From assembly GCF_014337925.2 (NCBI RefSeq), contig NZ_CP143425.1, positions 19,367 to 83,366 of the forward strand: a stretch of 64,000 nt of DNA, given 5' to 3'. Below the pieces are notes generated by a model. It searched no databases. It was given only the letters and a program-made list of their open reading frames with translations, and was not told the DNA's origin. The stretch is from Roseobacter fucihabitans (GTDB lineage Bacteria; Pseudomonadota; Alphaproteobacteria; Rhodobacterales; Rhodobacteraceae). The position numbers and the translations under genes were made by a program. Every line of letters begins with the position of its first letter. Position 1 is the stretch's first letter. This document shows, one piece after another, positions 54,350 to 63,489 of the stretch.

Positions 54350-55186
54350 TTACTTATGACAGATTACACATGAGTTGCTCTCATCCGCACCATATATTTC
54401 ATCTAGGGTAGGTTCGCTCCGCCCAGACAACGGGTTTGGACGAAGCGCCTTTAGAGCGCGGGCTCGCCGCTTTTCGTAGTCTGCCTTTATGGCTGCGATG
54501 CGTTCGGGCTGTGCGAGTTCATCAAGACTCTCACTGTCGCTCCAAGTAAACGGCGATCCGTGCTCTTCCGCGGTCTTCTCGTACGCCCGCGCTTCTGCGA
54601 AGGCTTCAGGGTGTTCTTGCATCAAGCGCACCCACTCAATCTTCTGCTGGAAAAAGCAAAATGTGCAGCCAGATCTTGAGCGCCAACGATAGTATTCAGG
54701 TTCCCCAATGTCAGTATCTTTCAGAAGGTCGATCACCCCAGCCTTGTCGATGCCGGCCTCACGCAGAGGAAAGTGGACCTTCATATTGGTGTGTGGCGAT
54801 TTATAACCTGATCTGTTTGGTTCATCAGCACGAATGGCGACGTAGGAATGCACGTCCACCCCGTTTTCAAGGTCATCCTTCAACCATTGGTTCAAAGGTC
54901 TGAGCTTGAGCTGCCTAGTGCACCATCTGGTTTTTGCGGAAGGAAGAAAGTTACCATATTCAGCCAGCCAAAAGTCGAAATCGCGATCAGGGTTAAGCCG
55001 GTCTATTGGCTTTCCCAGAAAACCTTCAAGGCGGTTCAGGAAGTCATAAACCTCTGGAAGCTCTTTCCCGGTATCGGTGAAGAAGTATTCCATATCGATG
55101 GCGGGATGGTTTTGGCGCATATAGACGGCCAAAGCCGCGCTGTCGCGCCCTCCCGAAATTCCCAAAATGTGACGTTCTCTGTTCAT
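54350..55186 (-). CDS. sspD: SspD/DndC-like PAPS reductase-family protein
   Basis: An adenine nucleotide alpha-hydrolase-type enzyme thought to activate DNA by adenylation before sulfur insertion. The PP-loop is SGGRDSAAL (residues 11-19), followed by FTDTGKELPEVYDFL. Four cysteines, C174 and C177 (SGCTFCFFQ) and C273 and C276 (NSCVICHK), match the iron-sulfur cluster ligands of DndC-type proteins. The 278-aa length is typical for SspD and much shorter than DndC. It overlaps sspC by 4 bases. Confidence 0.85.
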   Translation of the reverse strand: MNRERHILGISGGRDSAALAVYMRQNHPAIDMEYFFTDTGKELPEVYDFLNRLEGFLGKPIDRLNPDRDFDFWLAEYGNFLPSAKTRWCTRQLKLRPLNQWLKDDLENGVDVHSYVAIRADEPNRSGYKSPHTNMKVHFPLREAGIDKAGVIDLLKDTDIGEPEYYRWRSRSGCTFCFFQQKIEWVRLMQEHPEAFAEARAYEKTAEEHGSPFTWSDSESLDELAQPERIAAIKADYEKRRARALKALRPNPLSGRSEPTLDEIYGADESNSCVICHK

Positions 55187-58100
55187 GCTTCAACCTGATC
55201 AATATCATCTGTCAGCGCGGCAACGGCGCGCGCCAGAGCTGCCAACTTCAGTTCGTGGTTAAGGTTACCCTTTTTGAGGTCTCCAACGATGGACCTTGCA
55301 AGCGCACTTGCTGTTGCTTTCTCGCTCTCGCTTAACTCGAAGCTCTGCAGGATGGGGGGCTGGTTTGGATCAACGCCAACGATCAAGGCAATCGCTTCGG
55401 TGTTCGACTTTCGGGCCCGCATCATTGCTACGGCTTCAGCTTGTCGGAACCTTCGGCCTAGTTGCGCAACTTCTGACAAGGCCCCTTCGCGATTTCGGTC
55501 AGACCAATCCCTCATTGGTTTTGGCTGCAGTGTTCCTGCAAGGGCTTCAATAGTGCCCTGCCCCGCCTCGATTTCTCCTAAACGCATCGCAAAGGCCTCA
55601 AACTTTAGATCGGAGCTCAAGCCCTCTACCGATTGCGCTCGCTCCTTGGCACCTTCGAAGGTATCCGGAGCTACGCCAATGGCCTTGGCGATCGCAGCAC
55701 GCAGCTCTGATCTCAACGATTGAAATGCAGCTTCGCATTCATCAATCGCAAAGACGATTTTTTCCACCAAATCACCTTTGATGTTCAGGTTGGGTAGCGC
55801 GTCAAAGAGCATGGCTTCTGGATCATCGGCGCGGCGAATGACATCTCGTATCCGACAAGTATCCTTGGAAAGCCGCGTGGTACGTATTGCATAGTCAGTC
55901 AATGCCTCAATACGTTGGAACGCGGCACTTGCCACAGACAATGCCGAGGGATCAGCAGCGTTTATGCGTTCGGCCAGTCGCGACAAGAATGCAAGTTGCT
56001 GATCTGATCTACTCGCTTTTTTTAAGGTCACAGATTCGGGGTCTTGCAGCATTCTATCGACAAATACGTCGTCTAGCTCAGCTACAAAGCGACTATCTTG
56101 ATAAACGGCATAGCTATCCCGCTTACTCAACATAAATGCCAATGCAAGTATCGGCATTACGCCGAGTTTCATCCCAAACGGCGCCGATTTCCAACTACTG
56201 TAGACTGAGGCCAACGACTGTTCTTTGGCTTTGTTCAGAATTTTCCAGGCAGGTTTGAGGGACTGCCCCACTTCGCCATTGCTCGGACTGTGAAAACCGT
56301 ATGTTCCGTTTGTCTCTCGGTGAAGACCTGCGGGCACCAATGTTGTGAGATAAAGCCCAAACGCTGCTGGGAATCCTTCGAAACCCAGATTTTTCTCATG
56401 CTTGTTTTCAACCATGGCATGGCACAGTGCACGTAGCGCTGCCGCCGCACTAGATGATGGTCTGTCTTTTTGAAGTAGTTCGCTGTGGATGATTGGGCAG
56501 GAAAGAAAGGCGCGATCCGCCAGGCTTGACGCCGCAGCTGAAAGTGAGGTGCCAAGCTCAAATCCTGCTTCAGCGCCCGCTACCGTCCACCTTGCATCTT
56601 GCAGCATACCTTGGAGATACACTGACGACCTGTTGCGCAGTGTCGCTTCGCGCGCACGGATTGCGCGGCGGGCAATTCTGTCGCCCGCAATCTGTGGCAT
56701 TTGCGTTTGCACTAGCTTCAAGGCAGCCAAGTCACTTGCGTCCTCGACTAAGCGCCTACCCTGCCCTGCCAGTGAAACCGCCGCGATCAAACCGCTTTGT
56801 TTCAAGACCGACTGCAGTTCCTCCATCATTCTTTGAATATCAGGTGCGTCAGCGCGGTTTGGTGCGACCACAAGAACCATGACGCCACTTCCTGCGGCGG
56901 CCTTTCGCGTAACCGACTTGAGGAATTCTTTTTGGTCAAACGTCTCATTAAGACATTCTAAATGAAGAGCGAAGTTTCGTAGCACCCCGACGTCAAAATA
57001 GTGACGCTTGGCAACAACATGGTCCAAGCCTGCAGCCGCCGCGACATGTGTAAGATCTGACGACGTCGCACGTTTGCCATACCGTTCCAGGGCCGCATCC
57101 AAATCGAAGTCGCTTCCAGCAAATAGCGCATACCCGCCTGTGCGAGATTGTCGAAGAAACACCCCCCATTCACAAAGGTTGTCCAGCGCTTCCGAAAACG
57201 CCTTCTCAGGCACGGCTGGAACTGCAACTCGGAAGGTTTCATCATCGACAGAGAGTCCCGTCCCATTTTTGAATATTTCGATCAAAGCTGCAGATTTTGC
57301 CAAAGAAACGTGAAGTTTGCTTCCGAGCGCCTCAGCCTTTTCTATGGCTTCCAAGGCTAGGCTCATTTGCGGGCCCAATGCACCTGACGCCAGCGCTAGA
57401 CCGAAGTTGGTCTGCAAATAGTCCCACAGCTGGAGTGGGTTAAACGTCTCGCTAGATTGGGCTGGGGTAGCAGCTAGGAACTCACGAAACCCCCCGGGCT
57501 CTTCAGATGCCAAGAACCCAAAAATGCTGCGTTCGTTTTGTCCAAAACTCCGACGGGTTATTCCCCCTAAAAGCAGGGCACATATAGGATTGAGTGGCCA
57601 AGCTTGGGTGAGTGCCGCCGTCAGTTCTTCCTCGTCCGTCGGCCTTTTCTTGGCCACTAATTCTGCCAGTTTTTTAGAGTTTCGCGCCGCTGATGCCGGC
57701 TGTTTTTCCGCTTCTATCGCCCGCCCAAGAAGGCGAACCGTCTCATCACTTGCCGACAGAAACGATAGGTCTTGGTAGCGCCCTTGGATTTTCGCCCACT
57801 CTTGACGTGCGCTCGCCGCCATTTTGTCCGCGTAGGCTTCAAACGACTGATGCAGAATGCCAATAACGATAAGTCGCCCGTCACTTCGCGCACTGATTTC
57901 TGCGATGTCCTGAAGTAGATGAGCATCATGATCATTGTCCGCCGCCGCTTCCAGGAACTTGCCCAGTTCGTCTAGAATCAGGAGAATCCCAGTAGATGCC
58001 GCAGCGTTTCGAAGTTCATCTAAAAGCGCCTCGTCACTCGATTCTGCTTTCTTGCTTCTCTGCGCGCTCCACCCCAATCCAACCGCCAAAGTTTTTGACA

Positions 58101-58488
58101 CCGCGAAACGTAGGCTTGAACGGCTGCCAGTCACTGGAATGACGGTCCAAGGCCCCCGATCTAGCGAGAAAGCGCCATCAATAGCCTTAGATAAGTTTCG
58201 GCCTGCGATTTTGCGGGCAAGTTTTTTTCCATCTTCTGTTCCGGCTACCAGATTTCCTAAAAGCAGCGCCGTACTCGACTTCCCACCGCCATATGGGCCA
58301 GTCCACGTAAATGCATTCTGGCTTCCCGCAGCGATCGCGGTTGCCATGGCTGCTAGCGACTTCTCTGTGCTGGCTTGAAGAACATAACCCTCCAAAGGGG
58401 GTGTCCCGGACAAGTCCATGTCAATTCGGGCACTCCGGATAAAGCGGCCACTCAGGTGCACAATGTCGGCAAGCGTTTCATCAACCAT
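55183..58488 (-). CDS. sspC: SspC-like large ATPase
   Basis: A 1101-aa P-loop ATPase with Walker A GPYGGGKSS (residues 64-72) and Walker B ILLILDELGKF (about 168-178). The remaining 900 residues are helical without recognised domains. SspC is the ATPase of the single-strand phosphorothioation machine and is expected to work with the SspB nickase and SspD. Only two bases separate it from the DUF4007 gene; the end overlaps sspD. The assignment rests on order, size and the P-loop. Confidence 0.8.
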   Translation of the reverse strand: MVDETLADIVHLSGRFIRSARIDMDLSGTPPLEGYVLQASTEKSLAAMATAIAAGSQNAFTWTGPYGGGKSSTALLLGNLVAGTEDGKKLARKIAGRNLSKAIDGAFSLDRGPWTVIPVTGSRSSLRFAVSKTLAVGLGWSAQRSKKAESSDEALLDELRNAAASTGILLILDELGKFLEAAADNDHDAHLLQDIAEISARSDGRLIVIGILHQSFEAYADKMAASARQEWAKIQGRYQDLSFLSASDETVRLLGRAIEAEKQPASAARNSKKLAELVAKKRPTDEEELTAALTQAWPLNPICALLLGGITRRSFGQNERSIFGFLASEEPGGFREFLAATPAQSSETFNPLQLWDYLQTNFGLALASGALGPQMSLALEAIEKAEALGSKLHVSLAKSAALIEIFKNGTGLSVDDETFRVAVPAVPEKAFSEALDNLCEWGVFLRQSRTGGYALFAGSDFDLDAALERYGKRATSSDLTHVAAAAGLDHVVAKRHYFDVGVLRNFALHLECLNETFDQKEFLKSVTRKAAAGSGVMVLVVAPNRADAPDIQRMMEELQSVLKQSGLIAAVSLAGQGRRLVEDASDLAALKLVQTQMPQIAGDRIARRAIRAREATLRNRSSVYLQGMLQDARWTVAGAEAGFELGTSLSAAASSLADRAFLSCPIIHSELLQKDRPSSSAAAALRALCHAMVENKHEKNLGFEGFPAAFGLYLTTLVPAGLHRETNGTYGFHSPSNGEVGQSLKPAWKILNKAKEQSLASVYSSWKSAPFGMKLGVMPILALAFMLSKRDSYAVYQDSRFVAELDDVFVDRMLQDPESVTLKKASRSDQQLAFLSRLAERINAADPSALSVASAAFQRIEALTDYAIRTTRLSKDTCRIRDVIRRADDPEAMLFDALPNLNIKGDLVEKIVFAIDECEAAFQSLRSELRAAIAKAIGVAPDTFEGAKERAQSVEGLSSDLKFEAFAMRLGEIEAGQGTIEALAGTLQPKPMRDWSDRNREGALSEVAQLGRRFRQAEAVAMMRARKSNTEAIALIVGVDPNQPPILQSFELSESEKATASALARSIVGDLKKGNLNHELKLAALARAVAALTDDIDQVEA

Positions 58489-58490
58489 AA

Positions 58491-59417
58491 CTATGCCGCC
58501 GCGTCGACGCTGAGGTGCCGATCAAATGCTCGCTTCAGAAGGTCAGCGTTGTCGAGTTCCCCAATGCGTTGGATTTGGCGTAGGCCAGCGGTGTCGGTCC
58601 ATTCCATTGCACCAGAGGTAGTCTGAGAGATCCGCATCAGACGTGCAACGACGCTGTCTTCATCCATTTTGAACACACGGCCGGGACTGCCAGCGTCGTA
58701 ACATACCGCTTCAGCAGAGAGAGTCGCTCGCTTTGGATGCGCGCGCTGCCAATATGCGTCCAGCGCATATGCAAACAGAGCGTCGTGAATTGTCGGTTTC
58801 GGTCCAACCACAAACTCGTGCCAACCACCTGAGGACGCTTCCTGCACAAGGGCCAATTCAGCAAGAAGTGGCTCCGCCGCATCATCGCTCGCGCCAGACG
58901 GTCGATTGGAATAGCTACGCAAAAAGACTGTGACGTCATTTTGTATGGTTTTTTGAGCGCCGCGCCATCCTTTGTGGTCAATGATCTGTTCCAACGATTG
59001 CACTAAATCGGATGCGCGGAACTCATGAGCGATTATGCCGTTGAAACAATAGTAAAAAGTCGTCGTGAACTCTGGCGTTGATGCGAGATTCCAATGCAGC
59101 AACCAGAGTGAGCTCGCGTGCTCCAGATAAGGATCGAGCCCTGCTTCTCCGAACAAAGCCTCACCAAATTCCGATGGCTTCAGGGTCTTTTCATCAAGCA
59201 AGATAACACCGGCAGCTTGCGCCCAAAACCGCATCGAAACAGCCATATTTCGACCAACACCGAAACGCGAAATGGCCTCATCGTCCTTAAAGACGCTCAA
59301 GGGCGCGCCGCCATTCACCGCATCGTAAGCCTTACGCAGCCACAAGATGCGCAACGGAAAGGTTTCATGTCCAGCAAACTGCGGTTTGCCGCTCCAATTT
59401 TCAAATACATCAGCCAT
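58491..59417 (-). CDS. sspB: SspB-like DUF4007 protein
   Basis: A 308-aa protein with the DUF4007 N-terminal signature FAGHETFPLRILWLRKAYDA (about residues 14-33) and a GVGRNMAVSMRFWA helix-turn-helix-like segment. DUF4007 proteins in Ssp systems nick DNA at the modification site before sulfur is added to one strand. The later part has RVFKMDEDSVVARLMRI and a closing helix. It follows sspA by 22 bases and precedes sspC by 2. Confidence 0.83.
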   Translation of the reverse strand: MADVFENWSGKPQFAGHETFPLRILWLRKAYDAVNGGAPLSVFKDDEAISRFGVGRNMAVSMRFWAQAAGVILLDEKTLKPSEFGEALFGEAGLDPYLEHASSLWLLHWNLASTPEFTTTFYYCFNGIIAHEFRASDLVQSLEQIIDHKGWRGAQKTIQNDVTVFLRSYSNRPSGASDDAAEPLLAELALVQEASSGGWHEFVVGPKPTIHDALFAYALDAYWQRAHPKRATLSAEAVCYDAGSPGRVFKMDEDSVVARLMRISQTTSGAMEWTDTAGLRQIQRIGELDNADLLKRAFDRHLSVDAAA

Positions 59418-59439
59418 AACGCAATTCTATAAGCAACTG

Positions 59440-60615
59440 CTACTGGTGACAAGCACCAGTAGCGGCTAATTGCTTCTCAATTGCCGCCGAAATCCTTCTG
59501 ACCGCAGTGTCAATGTCGTCGATTGAAAGCCACCATCCAACACCCACACGCAGAAAGCGGTCCTGATCCTCTACGGGGATGTGCAGGGCCGACAGTACAG
59601 GCGACGCTTGAAGCTGACCGGAGTGGCAGGCTGAGGCATTCGAGATGCATAGATCCGCACCCACTGACGAGATCAGGTCAGACGTTGATCCTTTTTCAAA
59701 CACGAAGGCGCCACCACCCGGCACCGATAAGTTTTTTGAGGAAATGCGATGCACTTTGACATTCACTTGACGAAGACCGCGCTCAAAACGGGACAGCAGT
59801 TCGTTGCTGTGGTTTTGCTCGTCTGACATTGAACTTTTACAAATCGCAGCCGCCTTACCCATTGAGGCAATTAACCCTGCAGGATGCGTGCCGCTTAGAC
59901 TTTCTGTAATGGGCAATAAACTCGTAAGCTCGACAGGTTTCGGTGCATGAGAGCCCACGTAGAGGGCGCCGACACCTTGTGGACCACCAAACTTGTGCGC
60001 CGAGAGACTCAAATAGTCGACGTCCAAATCGAACACATCGATCGCGATTTTGCCGACCGCTTGCGCCGCATCCGTATGCATCAAAGCGCCGACATCATGT
60101 GCAATTTTCGATATCTTTTCAATCGGTTGAATTTGTCCCGTCAGATTGTTCGCCATCATTATGCTGACCAATATCGTCCGCTCGTCTACAACCTTCGCCA
60201 AGTGCTCAAGGTCTATTGAGCCGTCCGCGTCAACTGGGCATTCGGCTATTTCAAATCCCTTCTCTCTGAGGAGCTCTATGGGACGACCTATCGCGTCATG
60301 TTCGATCATGGATACAACGATTTTATTGCGCGACGTTGATTGAGATGTGACTGCTTTTGCCACGCCGAGTAAGGCCAAGGCGTTGGCCTCCGTAGCTCCA
60401 GAGGTCACAATAAGCTCTGACGCATTGGCTCCTATGAGCTCCGCAGTCTCGCGTTTTCCGGTTTCAAGAAATTTGCTGGCTTGCCAGCCAGCCACATGAT
60501 TTGAATTCGAGTTGCCTGGCAAACTCAACGCTTCGATCATAGTGTCTCTTGCTTCGGGTCTAATCGGCCAGCTTGAGAAACCATCAAGGTAGATCATATG
60601 TGTTGAAGCTTTCAT
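59440..60615 (-). CDS. sspA: Cysteine desulfurase SspA
   Basis: A 391-aa PLP enzyme of the NifS/IscS class, read from the ATG at 60615 with GAGG eight bases upstream. The PLP Lys is in LSLSAHKFGGPQGVGAL, the His/Asp pocket in MHTDAAQAVGKI, and the sulfur-accepting Cys in ISNASACHSGQLQ. It supplies sulfur for phosphorothioation. Its start lies 10 bases after the RES toxin stop, so toxin-antitoxin and modification genes form one transcript. Confidence 0.88.
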   Translation of the reverse strand: MKASTHMIYLDGFSSWPIRPEARDTMIEALSLPGNSNSNHVAGWQASKFLETGKRETAELIGANASELIVTSGATEANALALLGVAKAVTSQSTSRNKIVVSMIEHDAIGRPIELLREKGFEIAECPVDADGSIDLEHLAKVVDERTILVSIMMANNLTGQIQPIEKISKIAHDVGALMHTDAAQAVGKIAIDVFDLDVDYLSLSAHKFGGPQGVGALYVGSHAPKPVELTSLLPITESLSGTHPAGLIASMGKAAAICKSSMSDEQNHSNELLSRFERGLRQVNVKVHRISSKNLSVPGGGAFVFEKGSTSDLISSVGADLCISNASACHSGQLQASPVLSALHIPVEDQDRFLRVGVGWWLSIDDIDTAVRRISAAIEKQLAATGACHQ

Positions 60616-60625
60616 CTGGCACGCC

Positions 60626-61336
60626 TCAAGGCGCGGCTTTCGAAATTTGAGGGCTAGAGTCCCCTGCCCAGACAAAGAGCCAGGTATCGCCTTGTCTGAT
60701 GTTTTGAACCATATGAGGCCGCAACGCGACCAAACACTGCCCTTCATCGTGCCTTACGGATGGGTAGAGCAGCCCATTCCCACCAGAACCAAGGACGTCG
60801 CGCGCGAGTGTTTGGCCAACCGGATAAGCCACAGACGGATCCGGATTCAACGCATTGCTGCCAGCATGCCCATTTAGAGTGTGAAATCTGCTGGTGAACC
60901 CAGCGATCAATTCGCGGTATGAAGTCGTGTTTTCAAACACTCCCGTTGCCTCAAGCTCGCGCGTAAGGTGCCAAGACACCTCAGCCTTGGCGGTCTCAAG
61001 TGCAGTTTCGCCATGTGAAGCATACCAAGCCCCCCGATCTGGGCCGTTAAACCGATTGCCGGTCGTCCGCGTGTAACAGAACGCGGCATTCACGTAAGTC
61101 CAGCCGTAGCCGTCAGCCTCGGTAAGGAGTTCGGCTGGGTTTAGGCCACCTGGAATTGGTAGGCTCAGCGAGAGCCGCGCAGATGTTAACCCTTCAATCT
61201 CTTCAAGGATCGCGAGGTCGTCTTCATCTTCCGCCAAGGGCGCCATCGCCGGCTCATCAATATAAGCCGTGGGAATGAGTCGGACAGTTGCCGGGTCTGT
61301 GAATTCTAATTCCTCAAGGTCGGCAGCTCGGATCAC
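60626..61336 (-). CDS. RES-domain toxin (NAD+ phosphorylase family)
   Basis: A 236-aa RES-family toxin; proteins of this type kill or arrest cells by consuming NAD+. The C-terminal two thirds carry the RES layout: a NRFNGPDRGAWYASHGETAL segment with the key Arg, then ALETAKAEVSWH with the Glu, and the later Ser/His region. The first 60 residues are an acidic extension. Its start overlaps the antitoxin stop (ATGA). Confidence 0.82.
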   Translation of the reverse strand: MIRAADLEELEFTDPATVRLIPTAYIDEPAMAPLAEDEDDLAILEEIEGLTSARLSLSLPIPGGLNPAELLTEADGYGWTYVNAAFCYTRTTGNRFNGPDRGAWYASHGETALETAKAEVSWHLTRELEATGVFENTTSYRELIAGFTSRFHTLNGHAGSNALNPDPSVAYPVGQTLARDVLGSGGNGLLYPSVRHDEGQCLVALRPHMVQNIRQGDTWLFVWAGDSSPQISKAAP

Positions 61337-61749
61337 ATTCCTCCCCTCAACGCATCAATATGTTGACGCACTTTCATCATTGCGGGGATGCCACCTTCTG
61401 ACATCACCTGCACTGGAGTTTTGCCGTTGAAACCAGCTCCGTTATTTGCTGCTTTTGGCCAGCCATAGGTCAAAGGGCCATTAAACAGAAGCCGAAGACC
61501 CTTGTAGAGCCCGATAAGCAGGCTTGCCCTTGTGACCTTGTCTTGATCGAGCATCCCCTTGTAGGTGCCGACTTTCATCCGACCCCAAGTTGCGCTCGGA
61601 ACATCGAACAATGCGGCGGCCTCGGCATTTGACAGCCCCCACGCGTCAGCTGCACGAACGACGGCCTTTACGATCGCAGCGATCTTGTCTCCTTCTGCAA
61701 CAGGTTGCACGACTGCCTGTTCGGGCGCGTAGTGGACAGGATTTAGCAT
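61333..61749 (-). CDS. MbcA/ParS/Xre-type antitoxin
   Basis: A 138-aa antitoxin with an N-terminal Xre-like helix-turn-helix (AADAWGLSNAEAAALFDVPS, about residues 33-52) and the C-terminal toxin-binding domain (RASLLIGLYKGLRLLFNGPL). It neutralises the RES toxin encoded next and represses the operon. An 8-bp palindrome (61760-61787) precedes the start. GGAG lies six bases upstream of the ATG. Confidence 0.85.
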   Translation of the reverse strand: MLNPVHYAPEQAVVQPVAEGDKIAAIVKAVVRAADAWGLSNAEAAALFDVPSATWGRMKVGTYKGMLDQDKVTRASLLIGLYKGLRLLFNGPLTYGWPKAANNGAGFNGKTPVQVMSEGGIPAMMKVRQHIDALRGGM

Positions 61750-61759
61750 GATGAATCTC

Positions 61760-61787
61760 CATATGATCGCAACTTACCTATCATATG
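61760..61787. promoter_or_regulatory. Palindromic operator of the TA/Ssp operon
   Basis: CATATGAT (61760-61767) and ATCATATG (61780-61787) form a perfect inverted repeat separated by 12 bases and lie 11-38 bases before the antitoxin start. TTGACT, the complement of 61797-61802, is a candidate -35 just upstream. The antitoxin's HTH domain is the obvious ligand, which would put the entire eight-gene operon under its control. Confidence 0.6.
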
Positions 61788-61802
61788 ATGCACAAAAGTC
61801 AA

Positions 61803-62227
61803 GGTTATTTGATGAGCCAAGCCCATAGTCGGCGCTTTGCACACATCTAAATAACTCAATAGCATCTTGGTCTATCTCGTTTTAATGACCGATCTCTACT
61901 AATTGGCCGATCTGAATGAGACAAGCGCCTGCCAACCCAAGCTACGATGACAAGAAATTAGCTTACTTTTTGTGCTCATGAAATATGCAACACCTCGACA
62001 GCCTTGTTTTTGGGGTCATAGGACGTTGTTGCAAATATCATGCTTTTCGATCCAAGGACCTGAACCAGCCGATCGAACTTTGCGCGGTGAATGACGGTAA
62101 CGAGCCCGATCCTAACCGGAGGCCTTAGCATGGGAGTCCGCTCGGTCCGACGTCAGCCCTAAAGAGGAAAAATACCTCGGGAGAGTGCTTCGTGGGCAAT
62201 GAACTGCTGGCTGGCGGTGCAAAAAGA
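61803..62227. other. Intergenic stretch, no gene seen
   Basis: Divergent intergenic space between the antitoxin operon and the secreted protein. No convincing ORF or RNA was seen. Confidence 0.5.
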
Positions 62228-62257
62228 TTTGCCAAAACTGTATTATTTTGCCAAAAC
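62228..62257. repeat. 19-bp-spaced direct repeat TTTGCCAAAAC
   Basis: TTTGCCAAAAC occurs at 62228-62238 and 62247-62257, almost two helical turns apart, in front of the gene at 62304. Such phased direct repeats usually bind a dimeric regulator or lie over the promoter. Confidence 0.45.
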
Positions 62258-62303
62258 AGCAGTATTGTATCAGTGTTCCAATGCACGCACCCTTGGAGGC
62301 CAC

Positions 62304-63137
62304 ATGCTGAAAGCACTCAGAAACTCCGCCTTGACCATGGCAACGCTAACAGCCGTTGCTATGTCCGCTGGACCGCAGCGTGCCGAGGCCCAAACCTATC
62401 AAATCGACTGTGCGATCCTTCTCTGCCTTTCCGGAGGCTGGCCCGCGTCCGTACCTTGCGCCCGCGCCCGGGCTGAATTCATCCGCCGCATCACCCCCTG
62501 GCCTGTTGAACCGCCGTTGCAGATCTGGCGTTGTCCAATGGGCGCGGCTTACACGGTCGACCCTAAGACGCTGACTGCCGATCGCATCTACGAAATTCTT
62601 CTAGAGTTGGACGACAGTACGCCTCAGCAATCATTTCCGCTCAACCCTGATGGCATTTATGACGCCAGTGCGCCAGCGGCGATGGCAGGCGCACCACCTT
62701 ATACGTTTCCCGCTCCATTCCCCCCACTCACGGACGCAATGGAGCCGCAACCCGCAGTTCTGCGCATCATCGGCGGCGATGCGGCACCTTTGCCGCAGGG
62801 GTTCGCCCTGCAGTATGTGCAGGATCGCGCTGACATCGACATCAGTGGTGCAGAGTTCAACTTCGTGCGCTCAATCCGTGTCTTCGACGCGCGGAACGTC
62901 CGCCAGCATGAATCCGGTCGGGACGGTGACTGCAACCGCAGCGCCACAATCTACTTGGGCACCTATGGCACCCAAGGGGATTTTTTTTGGCGCAGGGCAA
63001 ATATCGGTGCGTTGCCCGAAGCGCATGTCGGCACCGAGCGTTACGGAGACACCTGCCCCAGCATTTTCCACCGCTCCGTTTTCGTCGAATGGCGTGATTA
63101 TGAAGGCAATTACGGCTACGAGCAGGTGAGCTACTAG
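62304..63137 (+). CDS. Secreted hypothetical protein
   Basis: A 277-aa protein from the ATG at 62304, with GGAGG five bases upstream. The signal peptide is MLKALRNSALTMATLTAVAM to about AEA (residue 29). The mature part starts QTYQIDCAILLCLSGGWPAS and is Cys-bearing (at least five Cys), with aromatic-rich beta segments. Similar cysteine-bearing exported proteins occur on alphaproteobacterial conjugative plasmids. The function is unknown. Confidence 0.65.
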   Translation: MLKALRNSALTMATLTAVAMSAGPQRAEAQTYQIDCAILLCLSGGWPASVPCARARAEFIRRITPWPVEPPLQIWRCPMGAAYTVDPKTLTADRIYEILLELDDSTPQQSFPLNPDGIYDASAPAAMAGAPPYTFPAPFPPLTDAMEPQPAVLRIIGGDAAPLPQGFALQYVQDRADIDISGAEFNFVRSIRVFDARNVRQHESGRDGDCNRSATIYLGTYGTQGDFFWRRANIGALPEAHVGTERYGDTCPSIFHRSVFVEWRDYEGNYGYEQVSY

Positions 63138-63244
63138 ATGTGGTGGCACTGATCCGCGACAAAACCGCATTTACGACAGGCACCTATAGAGAGTATGCCT
63201 GTTGTACAAAATAAGAATCGAAAGGGGGCAGCGAGCGAGCAGCT

Positions 63245-63284
63245 ACAAAAGCAAACCCCCGCAAGGCGGCAACCATGCGGGGGG
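63245..63284 (-). terminator. Unit 1 long terminator
   Basis: CCCCCGCA (63256-63263) and TGCGGGGG (63276-63283) form the stem; on the minus strand TTTGCTTTTGT follows. Confidence 0.75.
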
Positions 63285-63369
63285 TTTGATAAGACCTAGG
63301 GACGGCAATCCCGAAAAAGGCTCAACTGTTAAGCGCGGTTTTATCACCCAAGACATCAATACGGCAAGC

Positions 63370-63387
63370 AAAAAACGCACTTGTGCG
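63370..63387 (-). terminator. Unit 1 short terminator
   Basis: CGCAC (63376-63380) and GTGCG (63383-63387), with a six-base T-run next on the minus strand. Confidence 0.7.
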
Positions 63388-63489
63388 ATCCCTGCTTTTG
63401 TATCTTGGCCTAACTCTTGATGAAACCACAAGAATTAGCCCCAGACGCAAGACCTGGACAAACCTCTCCAAGAGAGGTCGAGGTGTTGT

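Noticed and set aside
52517..60615. Canonical DndABCDE system
   Set aside because: DndD (SMC-like) and DndE are absent; DUF4007 and a 1101-aa P-loop ATPase point to the Ssp type instead.
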